Positions 1 to 9,129 of a stretch of 64,000 nucleotides of DNA are shown here, piece after piece. The stretch comes from Symbiodinium natans (taxonomy: Eukaryota; Sar; Dinophyceae; Suessiales; Symbiodiniaceae). Location: assembly GCA_905221605.1 (NCBI GenBank), contig CAJNDS010001713.1:133501-197500 (forward strand), written 5' to 3'. The translations under genes were made by a program, and so were the position numbers. The notes under the pieces are model-generated. The model was not told the origin of the DNA. It did not search any database and saw only the letters and a list, made by a program, of their open reading frames with translations. Positions within the stretch are counted from its first letter, which is position 1; each line of letters begins with the position of its first letter.

Positions 1-204
1 GTAATCGGAAAGCTTCAAGAAACACGCCTGTTTGGTCTTCCGCTGTTTTGGGGTGCCACCTCCCCCGCAGCCAGGGTTAAAGCCGCAACCTACCGTGTTT
101 TTGCTTTTCTGGCTTCTTTGTTTTTTGTGTTTCGGGATCAGTTGGGACGAGCTGTGGCCTTTGCAGCTTGAGAGAACACGAGACAAATCAGGCTGCCAGG
201 CTGC
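1..204 (-). other. Adenylate kinase intron 3, partial
   Basis: It follows exon C and starts with the same GC donor. The segments 131-204 and about 40-95 match parts of intron 2 (around 1285-1458 and 1195-1240), showing that exon and intron were duplicated as one unit. Confidence 0.7.
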
Positions 205-2406
205 CCCTGTGCCATCACCGACTTGGCCCTCAAGCCAATCTCCGAACCGGAGTCCACCGCTTCGCGCAGCATGTCTCCGGTTGAGAGCTGCGGAATTCCG
301 AGTGCTGCCGTTATGCGGCCCCCATGCGTGCCCTTCCCTGCTGCCGGCGGGCCAAACATCAGGATGATCTGCTCACGCTTCAAGCCCAATGCTTTGGCAC
401 AGTCTGCCCAGATGTCCTCCGTCTTACGCATGGGGCCCAGATTGGAATCCACCTGCGCAACCCGGCACCCTGGGCGGGACTTGTAATGCCCAAGCACAGG
501 CACTGTCTCAGCATGGTAGGCAGCAAGCCTCTTGGGAAGAGCGTCCTTGTTGTCGTCTGGGCGTTGGGTCAAAGCTTCTCCGGTCTGATCGTCCCGCATA
601 TTCTCTGGCGTTGGCTCGCTCTTGCCATCGAAGGACTTCGGGGGATTGTACTTTGTGTGGTATGACCGGCCAGATGCCTTGTGAATCCACCGCCCTCCGA
701 TCCTCTCAATCAACACTTCATCTGGGACACTAAGCTCCAAGACGGTCTTCACTTCCTCACCGGTGGCTGTCAGCATCTCGTCCAAGGCAAGCGCTTGGGC
801 GGTGGTGCGGGGAAAACCATCCAAGATGAAACCCTTGAGGCAGTCCGCGGCCTTCACCCTCTCCCTGATGATGCCAATCACGATGTCGTCGCTCACAAGC
901 TGCCTTGGCAACCGCTAGCACAAGAGTTCAACTGCCCACCCCCCAAAGCAGGTGGATAACACGTTTTGGATTTTCTGGGTTTTTGGGAGGAGGGGGGGAG
1001 GGAGAGGCTCTTTTTTGTAGTTTCTATTTTCTATTTTTTGTGGCTTTATTGATGGATTTTACAGGCAACCTCGAATATTCTCTACATGTTCATGGGAAAG
1101 CCTCTATTTCCTCTGTCGTTGAATAGGAAAGGCTGTCTTTCTCTGCGTTGAACTTTGCTTTGTGAAGAACAACCTCCATGTCTCAATAGGTGCTCTTCTT
1201 TTCGCTGGGTGCCTCCTCCCGAGCCAGCGTCAAAGCCTCAACCCGGGACCCTCGCTTCTCTCTCTCTCTCTCTCTCTCTTTTGTGTTTCGGGCTCAGTTG
1301 GGACGAGCTGTGGCCTTTTCAGCTTGCCAAATCTCATGAACTTCTCAACTGGGCTCAGCTGGACTGAACATGTACAATGTACAAGATGCCAGCGACTTGT
1401 TAAGACGGAGGGAGCGAAAGGGAGAGAGAACACAAGACAAATCAGGCTGCCAGGCTGCCCCTGTGCCATCACCGACTTGGCCCTCAAGCCAATCTCCGAA
1501 CCGGAGTCCACCGCTTCGCGCAGCATGTCTCCGGTTGAGAGCTGCGGAATTCCGAGTGCTGCCGTTATGCGGCCCCCATGCGTGCCCTTCCCTGCCGCCG
1601 GCGGGCCAAACATCAGGATGATCTGCTCACGCTTCAAGCCCAATGCTTTAGCACAGTCTGCCCAAATGTCCTCCGTCTTACGCGTGGGGCCCAGATTGGA
1701 ATCCACCTGCGCAACGCGGCACCCTGAGCGGGACTTGTAATGCCCAAGCACAGGCACTGTCTCAGCATGGTAGGCAGCAAGCCTCTTGGGAAGAGCGTCC
1801 TTGTTGTCGTCTGGACGTTGGGTCAAAGCTTCGCCGGTCTGATCGTCCCGCATATTCTCTGGCGTTGGCTCGCTCTTGCCATCGAAGGACTTCGGGGGAT
1901 TGTACTTTGTGTGGTATGACCGGCCAGATGCCTTGTGAATCCACCGCCCTCCGATCCTCTCAATCAACACTTCATCTGGCACACTAAGCTCCAAGACGGT
2001 CTTCACTTCCTCACCGGTGGCTGCAAGCATCTCGTCCAAGGCAAGCGCTTGGGCAGTGGTGCGGGGAAAACCATCCAAGATGAAACCCTTGAGGCAGTCC
2101 GCGGCCTTCACCCTCTCCCTGATGATGCCGATCACGATGTCGTCGCTCACAAGCTGCCTTGGCAGGATTTCAACACGTTCAGAGTAGGAGAGCCGAGCTA
2201 ACTTAACTTGACCATGCGCTGCTTCCAAGCCGCCCCTGTGCCATCACCGACTTGGCCCTCAAGCCAATCTCCGAACCAGAGTCCACAGCTTCGCGCAGCA
2301 TGTCCCCAGTTGAGAGCTGCGGAATTCCGAGTGCTGTGGTTATGCGGCCCCCATGTGTGCCCTTCCCTGCCGCCGGCGGGCCAAACATCAGGATGACATT
2401 TCTCGC
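1..2406 (-). CDS. AK: Tandem-domain adenylate kinase gene, 3' end beyond the window
   Basis: Adenylate kinase transfers a phosphate between ATP and AMP (ATP + AMP = 2 ADP). Read on the minus strand, three exons (2406-2234, 2157-1459, 903-205) join in phase into one open frame. It contains two complete kinase domains and the P-loop half of a third. Each domain shows GPPAAGKGT (P-loop), STGDMLR (AMP site), GFPRT, a LID segment with RIGGRWIH and [12 protein letters not shown], then TQRPDD and KRL, the arginine-bearing motifs of the family. No key residue is missing, so the domains are probably active. The repeat unit is 233 residues, close to one long-form adenylate kinase (about 214-240). The introns have GC-AG ends, typical of dinoflagellates. 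The protein continues past the left edge, so the number of domains is unknown (at least three). Confidence 0.85.
205..903 (-). CDS. AK: Adenylate kinase exon C (core of domain 2 + P-loop half of domain 3)
   Basis: A second 699-bp copy of the repeat exon, displaced by 1254 bp from exon B. Amino-acid differences from exon B that I can see are Thr/Ala before ATGEE or TGEE, Pro/Ser in KSRxGCR and Met/Thr in GPxRK; all lie away from catalytic motifs. It ends in the same GG|GC donor after MAQ, so splicing must continue to another exon left of the window start. That exon would supply LVSDD and the rest of domain 3. Confidence 0.85.
904..1458 (-). other. Adenylate kinase intron 2 (555 bp, GC-AG)
   Basis: The donor is CAGGG|GCAGCC and the acceptor GCCAAG|GCAGC; GGCAG therefore occurs at both ends. 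The intron contains a (TC)n tract at about 1256-1280. Its donor-side part is homologous to the partial intron at 1-204, which lacks an internal stretch of roughly 100 bp (about 1330-1425). The acceptor-side part (904-1150) shows no recognisable gene. Confidence 0.8.
1459..2157 (-). CDS. AK: Adenylate kinase exon B (core of domain 1 + P-loop half of domain 2)
   Basis: The exon is 699 bp, exactly 233 codons, with the same phase at both ends, so it can be duplicated without breaking the frame. It starts with the codon that completes MAQG-Q, runs [16 protein letters not shown], the LID and the C-terminal helix ([12 protein letters not shown]), and then passes directly through LKREQIIL into the next P-loop. 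There is therefore no linker domain; successive kinases are joined by only a few residues. By eye it differs from exon C at about 13 positions, several of them silent, which indicates recent duplication or gene conversion under protein-level constraint. Confidence 0.85.
2158..2233 (-). other. Adenylate kinase intron 1 (76 bp, GC-AG)
   Basis: Defined by homology of the flanking exons. The donor reads CAGGG|GCGGC and the acceptor GCCAAG|GCAGC. The donor is GC rather than GT. Only this placement keeps MAQGQLVSDD in frame. Confidence 0.8.
2234..2406 (-). CDS. AK: Adenylate kinase exon A (P-loop half of domain 1)
   Basis: This exon encodes [17 protein letters not shown] through [10 protein letters not shown] plus two bases of a glycine codon (phase 2 end). 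It matches the 3' parts of exons B and C, with Ala to Thr in ITTALG. An in-frame TAA lies four codons upstream of the chosen start, with no ATG between, so the exon either begins at the splice acceptor AAG at 2407-2409 or translation starts at the ATG at 2388. I prefer the acceptor: starting at 2388 would delete the first beta strand (NVILMFG), which is conserved in the other copies. Any upstream exon lies above 2407 and was not recognised. Confidence 0.75.
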
Positions 2407-2929
2407 CTTGCAGCCTTACAATGCGCAGCCGGACAACTACCTAGACAGCAGAACAAGGTGGATGGCACAGGCTAAGGCAGCACGCATCGGAAATACACCA
2501 GAAAATAGCCGGCTCGTGACTCTACGACCTTCTGGGGCTGGGGTTAGGACATTTTCATCCCCGAGTTGCGCTCTCGCCGCTCCCTCGCAGAGGCCCCCGG
2601 TGCACACTCCGTACTCAAATCGTGCTTTGGCCTGGGTCCCGTGCATTCAGGCTCGGAATGTTCCGTGTCGCGAAGCCGCACGCTTGCTTGCATTTTGGGG
2701 CTCCACGCTAAGGGAGACGAGGGCACTTGAAGGGCGCGGCCCTGCTCAGAGGTTTTCCAACACTTCCCTCTGAGCACTCTTTCCAGAGCCCTTCGGGAGA
2801 ACTTCAGGACACCATTTGCAGCACATGCGGATCCACTTAGAACGGACGCATGAAGCCAACACAGGCCAACCTGTCCGAATTGGCGTCCTTCGTGAGGTCG
2901 GACCCCGTCTTTGGGTTTAGCGGTTGCCG
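2407..2929. other. Unassigned stretch upstream of the adenylate kinase exons
   Basis: No recognisable gene. The plus strand has a weak exon-like frame at about 2547-2640 with G/C-rich third positions. Further adenylate kinase exons on the minus strand could lie here, but I see no family motif. Confidence 0.3.
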
Positions 2930-3330
2930 CTGGATTTTTTGCGCGGAAGAGACAAGTAAAACAAACAAAGACAAAGCACAAGCTAAATCGCAATCACAGG
3001 CACAAAGCCAAAAACAACAATGAAGAGCAAACAACGAAAAGTGAGAAGCCGAAGACAACATCAAAAAACAAAAGGAACACACACACACACACACAAAAAC
3101 ACAAAAAGCAAGAGACAAGTCAAATGCCAACGCAAACAAAAGCAACAGACGAAAATCGCAGATCGGAAGCAACATGCAAAGCAGAAACAGGGAAAAGCAA
3201 ACAACATAAAGTCTGAAGTCCAACGACTATGAAGAGCAGTGCAAGAAACAGGCACATATACAAAATAAGGCAGGAAGCAGCAACAAGCAAGAGCAGAAGA
3301 TCAGAGCAAACACAGCAAACCGAACCTCAG
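2930..3330. repeat. A-rich, AC-rich low-complexity tract
   Basis: About 400 bp in which the plus strand is strongly A-rich and T-poor (repeated AAAC, AAG and CAA words), with a (CA)n run near 3077-3094. Long open frames on both strands here are compositional artefacts. Confidence 0.7.
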
Positions 3331-4440
3331 GCCCTTTACGGGAGTTGTAGACTCTCAAGTCCCATCTGTGACTTCGTGGGCCAAGAGGCCGAATGTCCAG
3401 CGCAGGAAGTTGGCGTGGTGCACTGTGCCTGCATGTAGGCAAAGTGGGGTAAGAATGCCGGAGTTCAGCTGGGCCCAATTTAGGGATGATGTCTGTGCCA
3501 GAACCAAACATTCGAGGGGTATTGAACTTGCAGGGGCGCTCAAGTTGCGGACAGGCGGCCAGGGCCGAACTTTCCAAGTACCGCAGCCCTGTCCTCCGCT
3601 CTTGTGCCGTGACTTGAAGGGTGTCTAGTGTACCCTGAAAGTCTGAAACCCTAAAGCCAAAAGCCTAGAAAGCTGAGAGCAAACGAACATCAATGCAGCT
3701 GCAAAAGTAGGAGTTGCCTAGGGCCTAAGGCCTGAAGCCCTAGAAGCTCAAGCCCGAAAACTGAGGCCCTGAAGCCTCAACCCTAAATCCAAAATCACAA
3801 ACACACACGAAAAGCGGAATGTTAAGCCCCCAAACACCATGAGCCTTATGACCTTAAGCCGCAAGTCGAGCGCTTGTTTTCCGACGAGGACAACGGTATT
3901 GCGGGGCGGGAGGGGGAGGGCAAAGCCTTCCTGGTTCAGTGTCGATGGCAGGCATGGACCCGCGCCACCACGTGTACCCTATGTCAGTGTTCCAACCAAG
4001 TTTCTGCCTCCCGATGGCCCTCATTCATTAGCCCTCATTGGAGAAGATCCGGCTTTTCAAAAAAGAGCCAGGGGAAACAGCCAAAAGGTCACCTCCTTCT
4101 TCCGTTTTCAACATGTCAACAAGTTTTCTTTCGTCTCCTCGTCCCTCAACATCTATTAACTTCCAGAAAGCCCTGTGCATGGTCCTCCGGTGGCATGCCC
4201 AGGTGCCCAAGCAGGGCGCCAAGAGCCTCCTGCAGTTTAGGGTTTTAGGGTTTAGGGCGTTAAGATGGGTTTAAGTCTCAAGTTCGCTGTCATGGGTTTG
4301 GGCTTAGGCCTTGGGTGTTTAATTTAGGTGTTGCGAAGGGCTGAATTCCACGGGCTGCCTTGCTGATGCTTGATGACACGTGATAGCTTATAACGCTTCT
4401 GTGGCTCCATTCCTCTCATTTAAGCAGTCTTAACGCGTTT
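3331..4440. other. Intergenic-looking stretch with one exon-like island
   Basis: Most of it is degenerate CCCTAAA-like text (about 3635-3840) and a short TTTAGGG-like run (4237-4262). A plus-strand frame at about 3855-3998, starting KPQVERLFSDEDNG and ending CQCSNQ before a GT, looks coding, but no family is recognised. Nothing else is supported. Confidence 0.3.
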
Positions 4441-4443
4441 TGT

Positions 4444-4890
4444 ATGGGGCCTCGACAACATGCCACTTTGGGTCAAAGACTATGTGCGGCTCTCCGCAGT
4501 GGCAGCCCGTTCGGTGTGCATGGCGTGCCGTCGTCGCCATCCTCGAGCTGTTGTCCTTTGTGGATCCTCAAAAGGCTAACCCTCTCGGTGGACGTCCGTG
4601 TCATCGTCGCCAGGCTTGACAGTGTCGTCGTTTTCGTTTCTAGATCGCATGTCAAACAACAGCCCTCTACGCTTCTTCTCCGCGTGCCAGAAAGCGCCAA
4701 TGGTCCGAGGGATTGGCGAGGGTTGGTGTCGCCATGTTCGTAACTGTCGTCGTTGTGGAGATCTGCTTCATGCTCGCATTTTTAACAGGTCAACACGCAC
4801 AGGGGTCGGGAATCTCGAAATCGACTTTTGTAGCATGAAGGTCGCAGCGTGCGGAGGACGTCCGGAGGCTGTGTCTTTCTTAAAATAAGG
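4444..4890. other. Coding-like segment, strand unresolved
   Basis: Open frames with protein-like composition occur on both strands. The plus strand has a 96-residue frame from 4598; the minus strand has a Lys/Asp-rich frame that ends before a GTTAGC. RNY-type codon structure is symmetric here, so I cannot choose a strand. No family recognised. Confidence 0.25.
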
Positions 4891-4967
4891 ACGAGAGATA
4901 GGCAGAGGTTCACGAGGTCGGCGCCCGGATCTTACATCCTGGCGTGGCTGACCATGAGGATGAGGAG

Positions 4968-5291
4968 GATGTGGTGCTGATGATGATGATGATGATGTAC
5001 TGCTGACGACGGACTTCCGCTGCTTAAAACTCATGCAGTCGCACGCTCGAAGGACACATGCAGCAGGGTGCACCAGTGAGCTTGGGTTTCGAAACAGCTT
5101 TGGCAGCCGCAACTCCATGTCCCCGTTCCTTTTTCGCAAGCCAGAAACTCTACAACTCATACCATCCTCAACGCCCGAAAGTCCCTTCGTGCCGGAGGGC
5201 CTGAGGCATCGAACGGTTGCCAACATGGCGCTCGAAGAGCTCCTGAGGCTTAGGCATTGGTTCTCACAACATTGGCACATACGTTTTGGAC
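4968..5291 (+). CDS. Exon-like segment, unknown protein
   Basis: A single open plus-strand frame starts after an Asp run ((GAT)n at about 4980-4997) and ends in ANMALEELLRLRHWF...HIRFG immediately before GTAAGT at 5292, a consensus donor. The last 40 codons look most like real protein. A second plus-strand frame at about 5348-5488, beginning IKLKDLARIKGLW, may be a following exon, but the reading phase does not match directly. No family recognised; the minus strand is also open. Confidence 0.3.
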
Positions 5292-5499
5292 GTAAGTGCA
5301 GCATTCCATGGGGTGAAGGAGCTTTGGGATCCTGATTCGCAGTATCAAGCTTAAAGATTTAGCCAGGATCAAGGGGTTATGGCTGAAGTACCGGGGCTTA
5401 CTTGTCAAGGAGAGCTACGGCTGGGCCGCAAAGGCTGGAGGGCTCAGCGTGCGACGAAGGGGTGTATTCATGGGTGCATAGGCAGCCGTTCGTGGGATG

Positions 5500-6090
5500 A
5501 TGCCGGTAGCTTTCGGGTAGCCAAACTCCACCCCCTCCCCAAACAGCGAACATCAAACCATAGGTTGAAATCGGTTAAACCCTGATGCTCCACAAAAAAC
5601 GCCCACTCCCCAAACTTTGAAGCCAAGGCCAAGGTGCCAGTAAGGTTTGCAGGGCTGGATGGTCCATGGCGTCAGCAGCAAGAGCTAAGAATGTTCTCTA
5701 CACTGTCTGGTCCAGAAACATTCTGATCAGAAACCCTTGGATACTCTTCGTGTGTATACGGCCGTGCTTGTTCTTCTGCTTTCGGCATCAGGGGTGATTT
5801 TGAGCCCACACCTCAAGCCGGGGAGCATAGCATGATACGACGGGTGCTGCAAACTGCAGCTTCGGATTCAGGTTGGCTATCCAGCTGCAAGCACCACTAA
5901 GGAGCAAACTTTTGCCGGGCAGGCGTTGAATTGATATGGAGATGCACTTTGCTTTGTGGGTGTGAGGGGAGGGGCTGCTGGTCACAAGCTCGGGTTTAAG
6001 CACAGAAGTATGATGAACTTTCAAGGTACCCTGCAGTCCAAAGTCTGCTGTTGATTCGGGGTCGAAAAGTTTAAGAGCATCCCTGCGCAC
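5500..6090. other. No supported gene
   Basis: I see only short open frames without convincing splice sites or domains. A hydrophobic plus-strand frame near 5660-5795 is possible but weak. Confidence 0.3.
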
Positions 6091-6700
6091 TTGTTCCTGA
6101 TGGGTCCTTGCACTGTTGAGCCGGGCTTCGGTGGCGGTCCCGAATATCCTGGCAGTCCGACATCACCTTCCTCTGCGGCCGAATGCTGGACGACGGTACG
6201 CACAGGCCCGCGCAGACCCTTGTGCCAGGCGGCGCATGACCTGCCTGGTTTGCGTTCGGGTCGGTCTCGCCTCGCCGCCTCGCCAAATGCTGAACCCTAC
6301 TGACTACTGCCCCGAGTAAGCCCCAAGAACCTTCTGCGTACCAGATACTGAAGCACGGAATCTCGCATCGTAGAAGGAGGGTTCATGGCAGAAGTGTTTG
6401 CCAATAGTATCAGATCGAAGCCCCAGCTTGTTTTTTTACTAGGTTTTCCAAGCGTTTCGTTTTCACAGTTCTGACTTCTCATGTTGGCTAGCACTTGCGT
6501 TGCAAACGCTTTTGTTCAGAAACCATGGCAAGCCTTCCCCGGAACATGGAGCCCCTGCCGCCGTCACGGCCGATGCAATCAGGGGTTCAGTTCAGGCAGG
6601 CGAAATCTACCATCACGTAGGCCAACAACGATTGGACCACTTGCTCTCGGATCTCCCCCCTTCGCGCGTTGACATTCTTAACATGTCATGTGCATCAGTT
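6091..6700. other. Two exon-like islands, strand uncertain
   Basis: At 6100-6286 a minus-strand frame (containing RKVMSDCQDIRDRHRS) has G/C-rich third positions. At 6523-6690 the plus strand reads AVTADAIRGSVQAGEIYHH and the minus strand reads NVNARRGEIREQVVQSLLAY; both are plausible. Neighbouring exons favour the minus strand. No family recognised. Confidence 0.25.
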
Positions 6701-6710
6701 CATCTTTGTT

Positions 6711-6925
6711 ATGTAGCTTCATTTTTCCTGTGAATCCCACAGCAATGAGGTTGCAGGTCGGTGCAGACGGTCGTACTACCACGGTCTACGCCAAGAAAAA
6801 GGTAGTCATGGCGACGGTCGTGGTAGCAGTCGATGGGCTTCAAGGTTTCTAGCGTGCACGTGTTGCCTGAGGAACGAGGACGATGATGGCCTGGAGAGTC
6901 TCCGCCTCCCACTTCAGCTGAACAA
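6711..6925 (-). CDS. Exon-like segment(s), unknown protein
   Basis: Two overlapping minus-strand frames look coding. LKWEAETLQAIIVLVPQ follows a pyrimidine-rich acceptor (TTTGTTCAG, about 6920). TLETLKPIDCYHDRRHDYLF is in the next frame, about 6720-6865. They are offset by one base. Either one is spurious, an intron is hidden, or there is a frameshift. Confidence 0.35.
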
Positions 6926-6951
6926 AGGAGGACAAACACCCAAAGCTCCAA

Positions 6952-7225
6952 GCAACATCAACCTACAAATCCCAGAGCACCAATCAGATAAGCCGACCAG
7001 CCTCGTGAGCCTCTGCCGGGAGTGGCGTGGCATCTTGTGTCGTGCCTTCACGGCAGTCGCTGCACAAAAACGCTGCACAAATGCTGCACCCCTGGACTCT
7101 TTCCCAAGCCTATTGAAGTAACTGAAGGCGTAGGGATATGCAGGGGTGCCATTGGGCTTATAGCCCTTTCCTTTTCGAGGTCCAGGTCCCGTGTAACAAT
7201 GGTGGACGCCAACAAAAACTTCTAA
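6952..7225 (-). CDS. Exon, unknown protein
   Basis: A long minus-strand frame containing FVGVHHCYTGPGPRKGKGY and YAFSYFNRLGKESRGAAFVQ, with coherent composition and no low complexity. The 5' edge is probably an AG near 7216-7225. The 3' edge may be the GT at about 7001 (CTG|GTCGGC). No family recognised. It lies in series with the exons at 7538-7853 and 6711-6925. Confidence 0.45.
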
Positions 7226-7537
7226 ATTTAAAGCGGTGGAGAAGGAAGCCTGTTCTTGCACAACCCAAAATGCGAAATCGCAAGGAAATGTGCAGCAGAC
7301 CACAGGACCAGAGCACCAGCAGACCATGGGACCACCAGACCAAAAACTCATCTGGGCCTTGGGAGAATCGGCTTGAGGCCGAAGTCCTCCCCTCCGCTCG
7401 TGCAGCGTTCACCTGCCATGATTGAGGAACCCTGTGACCCCCAACAGCAACTCAACCCGAGGCCCTCCCCCCAAAAGCTGTGTCTGGCAGCGATGTTTAG
7501 CCCCCCACCCCCCTTAAAAACCCAATAATTGCCCCAC

Positions 7538-7853
7538 CTTGTGTCCAAGCCTCTGGCCACTTCCAGAGCTGCCAAGGCAGCGGTAGGCTCCTGGTTCCAA
7601 GGTCCGGTTGAAGTGCTTGGGGGAATTAACATCAGCACACCTGCTTCGTGAAATTCTCCCACCTCTTAAGTTACCAGCCCTTTCGCCCCAAACCATTTGA
7701 ATAAGGAGCGCAGTTCGGGCTTCTTTCGTGCACTTCGATCTTTTGGAACACTCCCCCCCAATCCGAGCCTTGGCCAAGTTCACGAAGAGGGCGTCGAAGC
7801 ATCGCTCCTTTCGGAGGCAGGGCCGTGAGAGAGCATGTGCAAAACCCTCAACC
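7538..7853 (-). CDS. Exon of 105 codons, unknown protein
   Basis: Open throughout on the minus strand from an acceptor TTTAG|G at 7853/7854 to a donor CACAAG|GTGGGG at 7538/7537. It begins VEGFAHALSRPCLRKERCFD and ends GSGQRLGHK. The acceptor is the edge of the CCCTAAA array to its right, so the telomere-like repeat itself would supply the 3' splice site. No family recognised. Confidence 0.45.
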
Positions 7854-7893
7854 CTAAACCCTAAACCCTAAACCCTACACCCTAAACCCTAAT
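7851..7893. repeat. Interstitial telomere-type tract (CCCTAAA)n
   Basis: About six heptamers, one of them CCCTACA. This is the plant/dinoflagellate-type telomere unit inside the sequence. Confidence 0.9.
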
Positions 7894-8063
7894 GCCCAAG
7901 TCCCTACAAGAAAACACCTCTAAACGTCCAAGAAACCCTGAGTTCCGTACTCAAGGGGGATGGCCTCTGAAAGGCCTCTGAAGCCCCCCCAAAACTCTCA
8001 AAAGCCCGAAAGCTGGGCATGGCTCAGAGCAGCCTAACCATGAGGACCAAATGAACCCTAAAA

Positions 8064-8200
8064 GGGTTTATGGTTCATATACCCTAGTAAGGATTATAGT
8101 AGTATGGGGTATAGGATGGTTCATATACCCTAATAAGGATTATAGTAGTATGGGTATAATGGTGCCAAATTTTAGGGTGCATTTTTGGTTCCCCGGGAAA
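8064..8200. repeat. Tandem pair of short foldback elements
   Basis: Two adjacent copies (about 8076-8112 and 8120-8157) are bounded by TATACCC and GGGTATA and share the core GGATTATAGTAGTATGGG. A copy in opposite orientation lies at 59817-59890, with similarity extending into the flank (AAATTTTAGGGT). Confidence 0.7.
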
Positions 8201-8377
8201 GGGGCCAGGTTGTTGAACATGTCAGTGTTTGAAGAAGACGTCTTAACATAGGGGTCGGAAGAATTACGAAAGTGTTCCCTCATGGTTCCTTTGTAATTAG
8301 CTATCCTACAACAGCCCCCAAAATCCTATTCTATTCATTAAGGCCCCAAAAGTAGGGGGGTTTTCCTCATAGCTTGC

Positions 8378-8484
8378 TGCAGCTCCTGGGGGTTGAGAAG
8401 GGAGTCTGGCAGGGCGTCCGTCGCCAGCAGCGCGAAGCCCCGCTGCCCGAGCAGCACCCGGAGGTCGTCGAAGAGCGCGGTACC
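8378..8484 (-). CDS. Exon, unknown protein
   Basis: The minus-strand frame GTALFDDLRVLLGQRGFAL continuing to LLNPQEL has almost only G or C in third positions, unlike the AT-rich flank. The acceptor TTGTAG|GGTACC is at 8485; the likely donor is GCAAGC after position 8378 (GC type). The frame closes soon after, in ATGAGG...TAA. No family recognised. Confidence 0.5.
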
Positions 8485-8500
8485 CTACAAGGGATGAAGT

Positions 8501-8720
8501 AATATAACATATACAATATACAATATACAATATACAATATACAATGTATTATATATATAATATATAATATATAATATATAATATATAATATATAATATAT
8601 AATATATAATATATAATATATAATATATAATATATAATATATAATATATAATATATAATATATAATATATAATATATAATATATATATATATATAATATA
8701 TAATATAATATATATATATA

Positions 8721-8752
<32 letters not shown>
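8501..8752. repeat. AT-only minisatellite, TATAATA heptamer
   Basis: It starts as ATACAAT repeats (8505-8540), becomes about 20 copies of the 7-bp TAATATA unit, and ends in a (TA)n run. Tyr/Ile-rich open frames across it are artefacts. Confidence 0.9.
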
Positions 8753-9054
8753 GCTTGGAAGTGTTGCGGTGGTTGTTGCATTGTTGCTAGGGGGCTTTCG
8801 CAGGTTTAGGGAGGGTTTGGGCTATTGGCGGCGCGCAAAGCCAAACGAAGCACAACAAGGTTCAAAAGGCTGCTTCTCAGGGAATCTGCTTTTCAGGTTT
8901 GGACTTCGCAGCGGGCAGAATTGGGGGAAGTTTAGGGTTGACCCACTTGCTAAGTGGCTCCCCTGGACATTGTGAGGTGCCCTACCCCAACAATCCTGAA
9001 TCCTCATTCCCGAACCCCTGAAACCCCTAAAAAAACCCCCGTATCAAGCCCCGC

Positions 9055-9129
9055 CTTGCACATGCCTGGGGGCAGGCAAGCCTCGATCTGCATGATGGTG
9101 ATGGTGGGCAAGATCTGCAGCCAAGGTCG
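9055..9129 (-). CDS. Short exon, unknown protein
   Basis: The minus-strand frame WLQILPTITIMQIEACLPPG has mostly G/C third positions. It follows a 14-15-base C run and CGCAG acceptor (9130-9149) and ends before a possible GC donor (TGCAAG|GCGGGG, about 9055). No family recognised; the plus strand (LAHAWGQASLDLHDGDG) is a weaker alternative. Confidence 0.35.

Noticed and set aside
223-486. Plus-strand open frames over the adenylate kinase exons
   Set aside because: They are antisense shadows of a strongly conserved minus-strand protein; the same shadow recurs at 1162-1740 and 2252-2773.
2208-2773. 173-codon plus-strand frame starting at 2252
   Set aside because: Its first part is antisense to adenylate kinase exon A; the rest lacks motifs.
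8485-8781. 98-codon Tyr/Ile-rich minus-strand frame
   Set aside because: Produced by the AT heptamer array.
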